From the NCBI GenBank assembly GCA_013423325.1, contig BLJB01000507.1, forward strand, positions 1 through 23,324: a stretch of DNA of 23,324 nt. The letters run 5' to 3'. The position numbers and the translations under genes were made by a program. Position 1 is the stretch's first letter, and each line of letters starts with the position of its first letter. Source of the DNA: Usnea hakonensis (lineage: Eukaryota > Ascomycota > Lecanoromycetes > Lecanorales > Parmeliaceae). Below are positions 1 to 10,780 of this stretch, in pieces. The notes under the pieces are model-generated. The model worked only from the letters and a program-made list of their open reading frames with translations. It ran no database searches and was not told the DNA's origin.

Positions 1-2156
1 CTGGGGACTTCATCCTCCAATCGACCTCCCGGGACGCCCTGAAGCAGGGCGTGCAAGACCGTTCGAGAGATCAGCGCAGGGACGTGATTCTGTATTTCCA
101 GCCTTCGGTATCCCTCTAGGTTGAATATCTCGAGTATCCTAGCGACATTCTTGAGATCTAGCTGCCGTGGATCGATGGTGATCGACTCAAATCGCAGCCG
201 TCGTATGGGACACTTGATGGACCCACAGAAAGCGCGACTTTGGTTCAGATAAGTGCGGGTCTCTATAGTGGTGGACGCCATGAAGCTTCGTTGTATACTC
301 CTTTGCGTCCACAGCGTTTCCCGGGGGGACCCAGCGATGAGGTCTTCGATGTGCCATAACTGGTATTGACTGGCAGCCAAATGTGGAGTCTTTTGAATGC
401 GAACAAAAGATCCTCGGGCCCACGGCCGGCGTGCGAATACTGAGTATTGACGGAGGCGGGATCCGGGGCGTCGTCCCACTCGAATTCTTGGGGATTCTGC
501 AAAATGCTGTTGGGCCCGACTGCTTGGTCCGCGACCTGTTCGATCTGGCATTCGGGACAAGTTCCGGTAAGCTCTCTTTGGCTTACATGATAACAGTTGC
601 TGACGGCTTGAACAGGCGGACTCATTGTACTGGGCCTTTTTCACCGTCTTTGGGGCGTTACTCAGTGCATCTAGACGTTTGATAGTCTGACGCGTGAGTT
701 TTTCGGCACCCGCCTTCGTACCGGAGGAGGCCCTTGGCAGTTCTTTCGCCACTTGTTACGATGCTGGCTATCGGATGGTTATTATGATGCCGCCGGCCTG
801 GAAGCTATACTGAAGAGACACTTTGGTCTCCGATAGCGACTGTTCGGGTATCTGCCTGCGAAGTCGGTAACAAAGATAGCGGTTACTGCTACCACGATCT
901 CGGATGCTTCGCCCGTGATTTTGTCTAATTACAACGGTGTTGGCGGTCGGCAGGCCGATTGCGGTAAGCTGGCCCAAGGGAATATTGGAGCTTCGGCGTT
1001 GATATGGCTTCGTGTAGGCTATCGGCATCTACGTCCGGCGGAAGTTCATGATGAACCGTATGTGTGGGAAGCGTATGTCTATCCCACCCCATTCGATTCC
1101 TAGCTAAATTATAATGTTAGGGGAAGGGCAACCTCTGCCGTACCGATGTAGTATTTCCGTTGGTATCCACGTGCTCTTCTACTGCTGACTTGTCGTAGGC
1201 TTTTCTAACCACTTCAGATATCCACTTTAGGTACCTTTCAAGATGGGGGTTTGAAGCACAACAATCCAGTCAACCTGGCTCTTTGGGAAAGCCGATACAT
1301 ATGGCCGACGAGCTGTCAACCAGATATTATCCTATCTTTGGGTACAGGCACGAATCTCCATCAGACTGAGTTAACTCCTCGCACTGCGAGCTTCCGCCAC
1401 ATAATCCAAGATGGTTTCGTGCCTCGGCTTTGGCGGTCGTTTATGTCTTTATTAGACGGACAAGGTGCGTGGAGGGAGCTCTGGAATCGCTTAGACGACA
1501 GCTCTAGAGGCCAGTACTTTCGAACGAACATCTATCTGCCGGATGGTGTACTTGCTATCGACGATGTTAACTGTATGGACGAGCTTCGCATGTGCGCTCG
1601 TTCACAGTCGCAGAATGATGGATTTGGCCAGATAACGGCTTTTGCCTTACTGATCTCTAGCTTCTTCTTTGAACTGACGAGTGCTCCGCTCTATCAGAAC
1701 GGAAAGCTGTACTGTAAGGGCACTATCAGATACCGGCTTCAAGGTCACATCATCTCCCAAGCGCTGAGACGGGTCCATCCCACCGACCTAGTATTCATGA
1801 CAGACCATGAGATCGTAGGCTATTACTAAGGGGATAAGGATCTCTGCTCCATGTATCGTCGATATGGAAAGAAGGTGGAGTTCGCAATCCATTATATTAA
1901 TGAGTCCATAAGCATATTTCTACAGAGTGTCACTCGAGGGCGAAGGCGCATCAGCGGGTTTCCCCAAACAATGCTGTGGTTTCAAGAGTAGCAAGGTCTT
2001 GATGCTCCCTTTGGCAAATCTTTCCCCGATCCACCCCCTGCCTGCCAAGATTGCCATATATACGAACCAAACCGGTATAGTCTTTTACCCAAACGCAAGG
2101 GGGGTGAACTCTACTCACAAGATCTTTCAGCGCGGAAGCGACGTCGCCGAGTATGA
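1..2156 (+). pseudogene. patatin-like phospholipase pseudogene (5' end outside the window)
   Basis: Patatin-like lipases cleave acyl chains from phospholipids with a Ser-Asp dyad. The glycine-rich oxyanion loop DGGGIRG is read at 448-468, the nucleophile elbow G-T-S-S-G-G is split by an intron at 567-615 (GTAAGC, CTGAC, ACAG), and the catalytic aspartate lies in FQDGG at about 1236-1250. Further introns are 1073-1120 and probably 1163-1217. After the core, the frame continues through DELRMCARSQSQNDGFGQIT and SQALRRVHPTDLVFMTDHE to a basic KRRRRV tail ending at TGA 2154-2156. An N-terminal frame is readable from base 3. The gene is dead: in-frame stops at about 111, 162, 349, 661, 829, 1149, 1827 and 1989, and frameshifts near 355, 640 (run of T/G) and between 1121 and 1217. 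All catalytic residues survive. In fungi this domain occurs alone or as an effector of NLR-type receptors; no NLR partner is visible. The family call is strong, the exact ends are not. Confidence 0.85.
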
Positions 2157-2309
2157 TTACTTGCTAGCGTTAGAGCGAAGGGTAGTATTGTCTTCTGTAT
2201 ATAGATGTCTATTGATTATATTACTCGATTCGCTTCAGATAAAGTCATAGCTTGCCAATCGATTTTCCGCGTTACGTTCCCCGCTCTCAAAGCACAGGGT
2301 GAGGGAATA

Positions 2310-2465
2310 TCTAAGCCTTTATTATTTACGAAAAGATCATATAGGGAAACCCTTTGTTCGAAACCAAAGTCCAGAAATGTACGCTCATCTGCAGCTCAAA
2401 ACGTCACTCTCCGTGTTTAACACGGCGTCCGCGTCGAGAATAGAAACAAAATGTGCAACTGAGAA
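2310..2465 (+). pseudogene. degraded partial copy of the MGNLFS gene (compare 14434-14985)
   Basis: Read on this strand, the stretch matches the start and leader of the minus-strand gene at 14985. The peptide CSKPKSRNVRSSAAQNVTL here corresponds to FSKPKSGDARSSAAQIITL there, and nucleotide similarity runs about 35 bases upstream of the start codon. The start itself is changed from ATG to ATA, mostly by transition-type differences that also mark the rest of the copy. Similarity fades after about 2465. It is a 5' fragment of a second copy lying just after the patatin pseudogene, in the orientation opposite to the better copy. Confidence 0.7.
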
Positions 2466-2833
2466 GTACACAAAGCATAACGAGCCTTCACTGGGATGAT
2501 CAAGGGCGCCTATTGAATGTCAGGAAATATAAAGGCTGTCTATATCTCGCAGCGGTTTGCTGCGCCTATCTCCAAATAATCAAACTCTAAGCTTGACAAT
2601 GGGGCCTTGGTTCGATGTTGTTCCTACTAGTTACGGTGGCAATATAACAAAGCCATACCGGGTGTTCGAGGGGTCTCATCTGTGGTGCCCGCATCCGTCA
2701 TGATGGTGTCAAAGTTTGCGGATACCTTACGGCGGTTATTTGGATGTTGAGCTCACTCATCACGTGGTCTGTAATCCCGAAGGATCTTATGTCCACGTCA
2801 AATCGTATCTATCGGTTGGCCTCAACCGCACTG
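2466..2833. other. intergenic stretch, no gene seen
   Basis: No frame with recognisable motifs, RNA gene or repeat was found. It separates the degraded 5' fragment at 2310-2465 from the 3' end of the minus-strand Est1-like pseudogene. Confidence 0.5.
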
Positions 2834-5117
2834 TTAGTTAGAACTATTATCTGATCTCACGATAGTGTGACAAACTAATGCTATACGATGGCCAAGCCAC
2901 AGAATCCGTTCTATTCGAGGCTGGACTATAGAGGACAGTTTAAGAGTTCGCTCGTCATTGTCGACCGTGATGTTCGTGAACCAAGTGGTGGGAAAGTACT
3001 ATTGCGAGTATATCTGTCCGCGAAGTGCGAAGTCCTTAGACAGCGGTCGAGGTTTCTCTTTCCCGCCGTTCTCGTCGCTTGATTGTGGAAAGTCCTCGGC
3101 ACAAATGCTGGGAGTCGAGTGGAAATTCCCTGCCGCAGTGTTGAGAAACAAGCAAATAGCATGCCAAGGGATGTCTCTTTCAATGGTCCTCCAAGTGATG
3201 TCTTTCTCAAAAGACTTCCAGGCTTCTTGGGCAACGATGAGACTCTGGATAAAGACGAGGTATATATGTATCAGAGGATGAGTACCCTTGTCCGTTCCGC
3301 GGCTCAGCCATATTTCAAAGGTCTTCGAAGCAAGCCTAGAAGGTCGTGTAATAAAGACAGACGAGATTTCGAAACCCGATGACATGAGTGTGCCAGAGTC
3401 GAACGCTGTCTTTTCCTCGGGAGTGAACGGATATTCGAGTTGATATGAATTACGAGATTCGGAATTTGATGCAGTGTCCTTCATTATCTGAGCCTTCTCG
3501 TACGCAAGACGCAGCATCCGCTTTACCCCATGTTTCGGATTATTATACTCGAATAGGGTAGCAATATTAGAGATCGCAGCGAACGCCCCAAGTTCCCTAA
3601 ATCTCGTCGTAGCCTCGGTAACATACTCATCACACAGACCATCTCTAGTGAGCTCATCGACTATCGCGTCGAACTTTTCGTTAGGACCTGGGCACTAATT
3701 AGTGAAAAGAATGGCATGAGCATAAATAAAAATCGTCTCCCACAATATGTCCCTCGTGCGAAGAATTGGGTTGAATAGGGTCATAATACTTTCTCTGGCC
3801 TTTTCAAATAGAGCAACACAAGTGAGTGACCGTGCATATAACGAAAGCTGTTCCAAGGTGTAAGGACGTGCCAGAATCGCCAAATAGTGATATAGGTGCC
3901 CACTATTCGGACTCCTATCAGCTGCTTTCTAATACTAAAAACGGGAAGTGCTGCTCCACATTTCGCGGTCTTTGCGCTCGTCATATTCGATGGCCATTCG
4001 ATATCTTCCGAGATCTCCTTATACCACAGTAAGCTAATCCGTTCTCTTATCAGATATAAAGATAATCCTACCGAGACACTCAATCCATGTATCCTGAAAT
4101 TTAGACGCCGTTTCGTACAACAAAGCTATGATAGAGTAGGCAATATAGATAAATGCCAACATGTATTTCAATGACTCCGGCAGTCTGTGTTGTAAGACTT
4201 CTAAAAGGGCATGAATTCCATGACGCCATAGTCGAGCGGGCATTGAATACTTGGTGGCCAATTCACTTAACGCCATGCTTCCAGAGGGATGCTGACACGC
4301 CAAGAAGAAATCATGATGTTCGTGGAGTAACTGTTCGACAAGAACAGTCAGCGATCGTTACTCGATATGTAGTCGAGCTGTGTGTCCTAAGGAGGGTATG
4401 TACCTGTTTATGGAGGGCAATAAATGACTGCCATTGGTGATTTTCCAGGTGGACCCTTTTGAGTGGATCTTTCTCTCGGGCGGTAGCTATTTGTCTTTCG
4501 TCGATATCGATACATTTGGCTTCCACCATAACTAACCCAGCATATATTCCCTTCACCTCTACCACCAACTGCTCATGGGATATTGGTTTTGTATCCGGTT
4601 GAAGTAACATCTCTGGCTCCATCTCGGGATTTTCTTCAAATCGGTCTTCTGTAGGTGGAGACTAACTATTTCGTTGCTCGATATCCTCTTCAATAACGCC
4701 CTTTGTTGACTCTTTGGTGGAAGTTGCTCTCGGCAAAGATTTATTCCCAGCGTTGTCGGTGAGAGCCCAATGCTGCCTGGATTGCGTTGAGTCAGCGATA
4801 CGCAAGCTAGACCTATGCAGGTTATTCTGTAGAATGATGAGCACTCACGCTCTCTGCAGGACGCGCTTGTTCTTCGCCTCCAACTCATCCCTACTGCCAG
4901 CCACTGTAGAGACCTGGTGCATTTCCTCTGCGTGGATCCATGGTTCCACCCCTGCCTGGAAGGATTCATCACATAGATGACAGGTCCAAGTGCTAGTATG
5001 TCCTCCGGCCGTACCGCGAAGAGCATTTTCGATTCTTGCTGTCGGATCGACGATCTCAGGCCTATGGGTCATCCTGACTTGGTCCTTCGGTGTACGAACG
5101 CCTTTCCAAGGAATCAT
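2834..5117 (-). pseudogene. Est1/SMG7-like protein with N-terminal C2H2 finger, pseudogene
   Basis: Four exons give one frame of 695 codons: 5117-4849, 4776-4404, 4330-4072 and 4017-2834. The introns are 72, 73 and 54 nt with GT..AG ends, and the first two have CTGAC branch sites. Residues 46-67 form a C2H2 finger pattern (C46-x2-C49-x12-H62-x4-H67). The middle holds MWRHG-like and helical blocks such as YMLAFIYIAYSIIALLYE and HLYHYLAILARPYTLEQLSL; the C-terminal part holds RPLSKDFALRGQIYSQ, YFPTTWF and ERILWLGHRI. These are the blocks I associate with the fungal Est1-type DNA/RNA-binding family (relatives act in telomerase recruitment or nonsense-mediated decay). The role of such accessory paralogues is unknown. 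There are five in-frame stops, all TAG: 4664-4662, 3937-3935, 3931-3929, 3697-3695 and 3001-2999; I see no frameshift. The frame stays open upstream of ATG 5117 to about 5271, but the spacing to the upstream block favours 5117. The family name comes from remembered motifs. Confidence 0.75.
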
Positions 5118-5349
5118 CGATGAACTGGACAGTGTGAGTGATATATGGACGCACGGATTGAAACGCAGAGCAAAAGATTTTTTAGCACTTATCGGATGAA
5201 AAATGGCGGTGGTCCAACGATGGAGGGCTTTGATAACACGCAGTCCTATGGTCTTCTTCGAACAGAAGCTCTAGAATCGGGTCAGATATGAGTGATCAGA
5301 TATGGAAAAGCTAGTTAGGAAATTCACTGAACACTGGTCCTCATCCTAG

Positions 5350-5676
5350 AGCTGGCCTAGAGCCGCATTGCGTTGCATCAGGCGGAAAGGCGAACTAAAC
5401 AAGGCAGAACCAGGCCGGCATCCCCGGCCTCAACTCCCTTTGCCCTCTTCAGAATTACAGAAACAGTCTTCTCTGGGGATAATCGATCAAGTCTGAGCCC
5501 AAAAAATCATAGCCTCGCCCGTAAAGTCTATGGTTTGCGTTTGACAGCCACTTATTCGGCCGGTACCTTCACGTCTCTACTTGCTTTGTTTCAGGATAAT
5601 AATCAACTTGTCGGGGGCTGGTAGAAGAGTCCTAGAACAGAATTAAAGATCAGTGTAACCACCCAACTGCATCTGC
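5350..5676 (-). repeat. upstream block alpha, copy A (matches 15652-15970 inverted)
   Basis: Read on the minus strand, this stretch aligns with plus-strand 15652-15970. Shared words include CAGATGCAGTTG, GTAGAGAYGTGAAGGTAC, GGGCGAGGCTATGA and GACTTGATCGA, and both copies end with repeated ATGCAA-type words. It lies directly upstream of the Est1-like gene (ATG 5117, about 233 bases from the block end). The other copy lies about 226 bases upstream of the intact gene at 16196. It looks like promoter or 5' flanking DNA carried with unrelated coding regions. Confidence 0.7.
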
Positions 5677-5975
5677 ATCCTTTCCTGCTAGATGCGAGCA
5701 AATGGCTGTAAGATCCTTATACAGGAGAATGCGATGCTGACAGAGTCATTGGCTACCGTGGAACCAACATCCTGACATGGCCTACGGTGAATCGAATGAG
5801 GAGAAGCCTCAAAAGCTTAGCTGATTGGACGATGAGCTCCTGCGTATCGCCCTAATTGTTGGTTTCGCCAGGTTATAGGTCTAGGTCACTCACAAGCTAC
5901 TCTTTACCCAGGCACGCTGAACCTAGAGCTCCGGGTATCCACTCTCTTACAAGCTGCAAGGATTTCTGCAATGGA
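5620..5975 (+). repeat. upstream block beta, copy A (matches 17383-17746)
   Basis: This stretch aligns in direct orientation with 17383-17746 at roughly 80 percent by eye, and most differences are transitions. The best conserved words are GATCCTTATACAGGAG, ACCAACATCCTGAC and AGGTTATAGGTCTAGGTCAC. It ends about 147 bases before the F-box start codon at 6122; the other copy ends about 163 bases before the F-box-like start at 17909. It overlaps block alpha at 5620-5676, so this intergenic space carries both blocks back to back between divergent genes. Confidence 0.8.
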
Positions 5976-6121
5976 GTAAGGAGCGACAGAATGAGTCACA
6001 TAAGGCGCCAATGCTTACTTAGTCACGTCTAAGAGTTCTTTCCAACCACCGTCTCAACAAAGATCATACCACACTTATAATCAATATATACTTTTACATA
6101 TTTATTGCCATACACGCTTAA

Positions 6122-7425
6122 ATGTGTGTACTAGCACACCCAGTTGAAGACCGAAAACCCTTACACCCGAGCAGCATCCGGGGGTAACCGAGCGGCCCCC
6201 GTCGCTTGGTGTCCAAATCATGGTGTCTCTACGCATCTGAGTTACTCTTCGGGAAAGTCTACGTCGCGCTCAACAGATTGGTTGAAGCTATCACCAAGCA
6301 TCCATTGTTGAGCAAATTCGTTCGCTGACTCATCTGCGATGGGCCTGAATTTTATCATTGGCTGTACCAGGAGGCAATACGTTGAAGGACTTCGAAGCCA
6401 GACGACAGAGATGCTCAACGAGTATGACGATGACAGTTTTCCTTTAGAAGATGGAGCTTCAGAATATATCGCATAAATTGAGGACTACGATTCTCATGGA
6501 CTTCTGAATGAGGACTTGGCGAAAAAATGGGAAGATGCTAAGCTCATCACTCAACGCTATCGAAAATATCGGGAGCACGCCAGATTCCAGCAGAATGTTA
6601 TCCTGAGTGGAGATTTCATCGACGGACTAGTTCAAGGACTAGCACGACTTCCTTCACTAGATATCGTCAGTATGGAAGGGGAATGGCCGCATTATGTCCT
6701 CTCAACCCTTCAACAGCATCGTTTCGGACCACCACTCGCACGCACTTGGGGCCCCTTTCATCTGTGCCCTCGAGCATGGTATTGCGGACCCAGTGAAGAA
6801 GACTTCCCCGACGGAGCGTGCCATTATCGAATCATCACTACGGCTCTCGTCCGCACGAAGAAAAAGATCCGCGAAGTTGAGGTTGGCAGAGGCTCACAGC
6901 TACCTTGTATTTCTCCTGGAGTTTTCCAGAGAAGAGATTATGCCAGCTACAACATCCTTGGCCTTGAAGTTAGGCCTGTTGAAGGACTCCAACGGCTATC
7001 CTTAAAGATTGCGCAACGCAGTTACAGAACGAGTTCAAACTATGTTGAGAACATCAGAGGCCTTCCAAAGCCTCTAGCTTCAATGAAGTCGCTACAACGG
7101 CTAGACTTGGGGCTTCCTCTGGACCTGGACGATTAGCCTTCGATGTACAGGTTCGATGAGGTTTTCCCGAAATACACAGAGTGGAAAAGTCTAGAGACTG
7201 GTACTAAATGGCGTAGTCAGTGTTGCCACCGAACTCCTCAACCTGTTTCTATTCCGGCTGCCGGCCCTCAAAAGTCTCGAACTTGGAGAGATCGAGCTCC
7301 AGCATGGTACCTGGGAAGCTGTCATAGAGTTTCTTAAACAATCTCGGCATCTGTCCAGCTTCGACATTCCATACCGCACTCGCCTGCTTTACCACGGTGA
7401 CAGTCTCGATAGTGTAACTCAATAA
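6122..7425 (+). pseudogene. F-box / leucine-rich protein pseudogene
   Basis: F-box proteins are the substrate adaptors of SCF ubiquitin ligases. From ATG 6122 the frame reads a short N-terminal stretch and then LVSKSWCLYASELLFGKVYV, the typical helix after an F-box in fungal members, followed by NRLVEAITKHPLLSKFVR. From 6480 to 7136 it is open and contains LARLPSLDIVSMEGEW, ARTWGPFHLCPRAW, CHYRIITTALVRT, LQRLSLKIA and SLQRLDLGLPLDLDD, and then after a frameshift near 7200 FRLPALKSLELGEIELQHG and FLKQSRHLSSFDI to TAA 7423-7425. The spaced Leu-x2-Leu-x-Leu pattern suggests a degenerate leucine-rich repeat arc. Stops include 6185, about 6329, 6474 and 7135, and the stretch 6375-6415 is out of frame. 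The F-box proper is poorly preserved, so the call rests on the downstream blocks. Block beta lies just upstream. Confidence 0.7.
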
Positions 7426-7863
7426 TCCTCAAAGAAAAGCCTTCTTTATTCCCTGTAATTTAACCGATGCTTCTACAGCCATAGCTACGAACCCGGCAGC
7501 TGGAAGTTCACTGGTAGAGGCTATCTTCGCTTAGTACCTTCGTTGGACGCATGAAGCTTTATTACATCAATGGCTCGTCTGCGTGTTCGGGTTTTCTTTT
7601 CGATTTCCACATTTGTCTTGGCCCTCTCGGTGCGCCGGCAGTGCCAAATTCTCCAACCCAATACATAGGAGGATCTACCATTAAGATCCATCTCTAGTAC
7701 GCGACATAGTATCACCTAGGCAGGGTAAGGAGGAAGCTTAGGGCAGGCGAGAGGTAGAAAGGAAAAGTGGGGAAAGGGATATGGGCGTTGGTTGGAGTCG
7801 TGGGGTTAACATGACACTATATATCCCTACGAAGACCAAAATCGTCTCGGAGTAACCACATCC
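7426..7863. other. intergenic stretch between convergent pseudogenes
   Basis: Two pseudogenes end facing each other here. A minus-strand open stretch at 7521-7715 is rich in Arg and Lys but has no recognisable motif and no ATG-led exon structure. I see no RNA gene or repeat. Confidence 0.4.
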
Positions 7864-10020
7864 TTAAGTATGGATCTTAGTCCTCTTCCGTGAACAACCC
7901 CTTCCCCGCGTCTTGGATATTCCACGCGGTTTCCCCTAGCTCCTGTCCGGTTTGGTGCCTGCAACTCGACCTTCAGATTTGGACGGTGGGAACGAAGCTG
8001 TTTGCAAGATCACGACTGAGCTTAACGTCGTACTACAAGTTGATGTGCTTATTCTCTCTTTCTGTTTCGATATCCGATCGCTTCTGCGTAGTATGACCTC
8101 GGTAGGTTGGGGTTGTGTATTTCTCCCTAGTTCGGTAGCTAAATCCGCTTTCGATGTACCGGACCTCTTTTGGTTGGTAGATAGCCGGCGGCTTCTGCGG
8201 GGAGCAACAATGGCAGGCGGAGGTAGTGATATCGTTATATTAAGGTCTTGGTTTTGACTATCGTCACGGTCTGCGAAGATCTTCGACTGTTGTCGGGGGC
8301 GAAGTGTTTTCCTTCCGGCGGCTTTTAATACTTTTGATGAATGGATAGGACCAAGCGTAGAATTTGCTGAAGCACGCTTTTTATTTTTGTTCGGTTTTTG
8401 ATTACCTCGTAGGGTCGATATACTAGATTAGATGGATCTGAGGTCCTTGAGCGTGGTTTGACTTGACTTCGATGCTCTTTTCGGTGCTATGGCTTGATCC
8501 TCCGGACGATCGGATGTTGACATCTGTATTGTTGAGACGGCGCATTCAGCAAGAATGGCTAAAAGCTGTTCTTCTACCCATTCCAATTGTATCTCTGCGG
8601 GCCTGACTTGCTTTCGTGCGTCCTTTACGTGCGATTTCATTCTCTCGCCTTTGGAATGGTATCGTTCGGCTGTATCTGCCTACCCCTGCAGTGCGCAATG
8701 ATTCTCTATATCCTGGTATTCTTTCACCTGCCGCCGCCAAAATTCCACCTAATGCCTAGTGTTTTCGACCTCCAGATGTTGATAAGCTCGATAGTCTTTC
8801 TAGAGGTCTACTTGGGTCGGGCCCTTTGCAGATTGTTGTTCCTCGAGCTGTACCTTAGTTTTCCTATCCGTTTCTTTCTTCTACCGATAGTCTAGAAACT
8901 TCTTCTATTCCCTTAATTCTTCCTCGAATTGGCTATATTTACCCTCCTAGTAGTAAAGAGCGTGAACATATTTATCTGTGTATTCGGTATTATAGACGTT
9001 AGGCACCGGCCGGATCGGACGAGTTGGTCTCCCACCTATATCTACTAAAGTAGTATAGACTTGTTTCGCTTCCAGCTCGCTCCTCTCCTCTATCTGACGA
9101 CGAGATGTCGGCAATTCCGTTAATGACGCAGCGTATTCCGAAAGAACCGCCGGAAGCTGCTTCTTGACCCATTCTAGCCGTTTCTCCTCCGCTGGGAGCT
9201 TTTCCCGCTGTTTTTCTATTGTTCTCAGCCAGTCCTCGTCTGTTCTCCCATATGCTTTTCCATTGTTCACGACCACTTCAGGATCTTTCCGCTGTATTGT
9301 CTCTACCGCTCGTCGGGCCCCTTCAATTACCTGCTTACATCGGTCGATCCCCCGTTGAAAATAGCCTTGATACTCCTTCCAGTCCTTCAACTTCTTCAGG
9401 CTTGCTGTGAGCTCTTGATCTTGCGGGTACCGCTGCCGTTCCATGTCCTCCTCTCTTGCAAATTCCGGATGATGCTCACGTCTCCGTTACTGAGTATCGA
9501 GAAAATCCTGCCACCGTCGTAGTTCTTCATTGCATCGACCTCTTTCTTGGAACCAGTGCCCCCCAATAAAATCGGCCTCCGTCAAAGAATTATTGGGACC
9601 TGGTTTATAGCCATACCAGCTCTCGTAAAAAATTTCCTCGTATTTTTCAGCGTATCGGTACCAAAGCTCTCCACCGACAAGGACTTTCGTCCAGGGTGGT
9701 GTTGGTCGGATCGGACGAGTCGGTCTCCCACCCATCTTTATCAGGGTATCGTACGCTTGCTTGGCTTCGAGTTTATACCGCTCCAACTCTTCCTTAGGGT
9801 CTTCAATTGGAGTTTGGCTCAAGCTACGGGAGCAATCAGGGGGGGGGGTTGGAGGTTCGCTCAATCTAGGGGGGTAGTTTCTGAATTTTCTCGAAGCGTC
9901 AGTATGATCGTCTATGTTGAGAGGACTGATCGAGACTAGGAGTTTGAAGTCTTCTCACCGAAGTTTCGCTTCAAGATCTTCCGGATTCACAGGTTGGGTG
10001 TGGTGAACATTACGGGTCAT
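7864..10020 (-). pseudogene. coiled-coil protein with repeated GGRPTRPIRP motif and basic tail, pseudogene
   Basis: The model is complement(join(7864..9880,9959..10020)): MTRNVHHTQPVNPEDLEAKL, then a 78-nt intron (GTGAGA, CTGAC, TTCAG), then one uninterrupted frame to TAA 7866-7864, 692 residues in all. The motif GGRPTRPIRP occurs twice, each time after ELEAKQ or KLEAKQ helices, at about 9735-9703 and 9033-9001, so there are two related modules. The central part is Glu/Lys/Arg/Gln-rich and probably coiled coil (EEKRLEWVKKQLPAVLSEYA; ARKQVRPAEIQLEWVEEQLL). The tail has two short basic motifs, RRSRRLS and RRSDRISKQK. Nine in-frame stops (9487, 8947, 8905, 8881, 8800, 8749, 8680, 8428 and 7936, lowest base given) interrupt it: seven TAG, two TAA, no frameshift over 2 kb. 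I recall similar multicopy fungal hypothetical proteins; the function is unknown. Confidence 0.7.
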
Positions 10021-10780
10021 GTCTCTGGAAGTAAAACGGAGTGTTAGTTTGACGATCTTAAATTTGAAAGATCCAGGTCTCCCAAATCACACTTCTTACC
10101 GGAACCTCTCCCACATCTCTGTAGTTACGTTTGGCTTATCCTCTATTTCAAAGAACCTAAGAAGAAAAAGAATATCAGTACTACTATCCAGTGGTGAAAA
10201 AACGCATCTTTCTCACCCGATTTTCGCAATCGCTGCCACGACTTCCGACTTGCACAGATCTTTTGCCAGAACCTTCATGATCGAGTACTCAAAGATGTGA
10301 AAATGAGAATCGGTGGAGCAGTGGAGCAATGGAAAATAAAGCTGCTGACAAAGCGATTAGCGCACGGGTAACACCTCAGCCAATCGTCTTCTGCACTAAA
10401 GAGCGATCCTGAAACCGGCAACCGAGGAACATTCTCTGACTCATAACATGCAAACAATATGCAAGTGCGGGGCGTTTACAGCCAAGCCCGAAAGATGGTG
10501 TGATGACTTTTGACTCAGACATTTAATGAAGTATGCTTGCACATCAAACTCTGGCTGTTTGCACGGACTCAGACTGGCTCGAGGCTGAAATCCTTCGATA
10601 TAGTGGGCGCTAGAGGAACCAATCAAACCTTCCATATTCCATGTTCATACTGAGGTGTGGCACCCGTCGTTACCCTTTACTAAAATATATACCGAGGTTG
10701 GGTAGAATAGATATTTCTGATCAGAAGAATTCATCCTTCAAATAATTATCTGCTGAAGGTTTATCGCTTCATTCTTTCGA
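10021..10780. promoter_or_regulatory. divergent intergenic region, likely bidirectional promoter
   Basis: The minus-strand coiled-coil gene starts at 10020 and the plus-strand kinase gene starts near 10781, so these 760 bases hold both upstream regions. CCAAT words occur near 10379 and 10618 and a TATA-like AAATATATACC at about 10683. No coding frame with recognisable features was found. The assignment follows from gene orientation, not from a proven promoter. Confidence 0.45.

Noticed and set aside
5373..5624. Plus-strand open frame of 83 codons
   Set aside because: It lies across shared upstream block alpha, has no family motif, and the homologous block at 15652-15970 does not keep the frame open.
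8587..8895. Plus-strand frame with a hydrophobic, membrane-like translation
   Set aside because: It is the complement of the charged coiled-coil gene on the other strand; antisense of Glu/Lys codons gives Leu/Phe/Ser codons.
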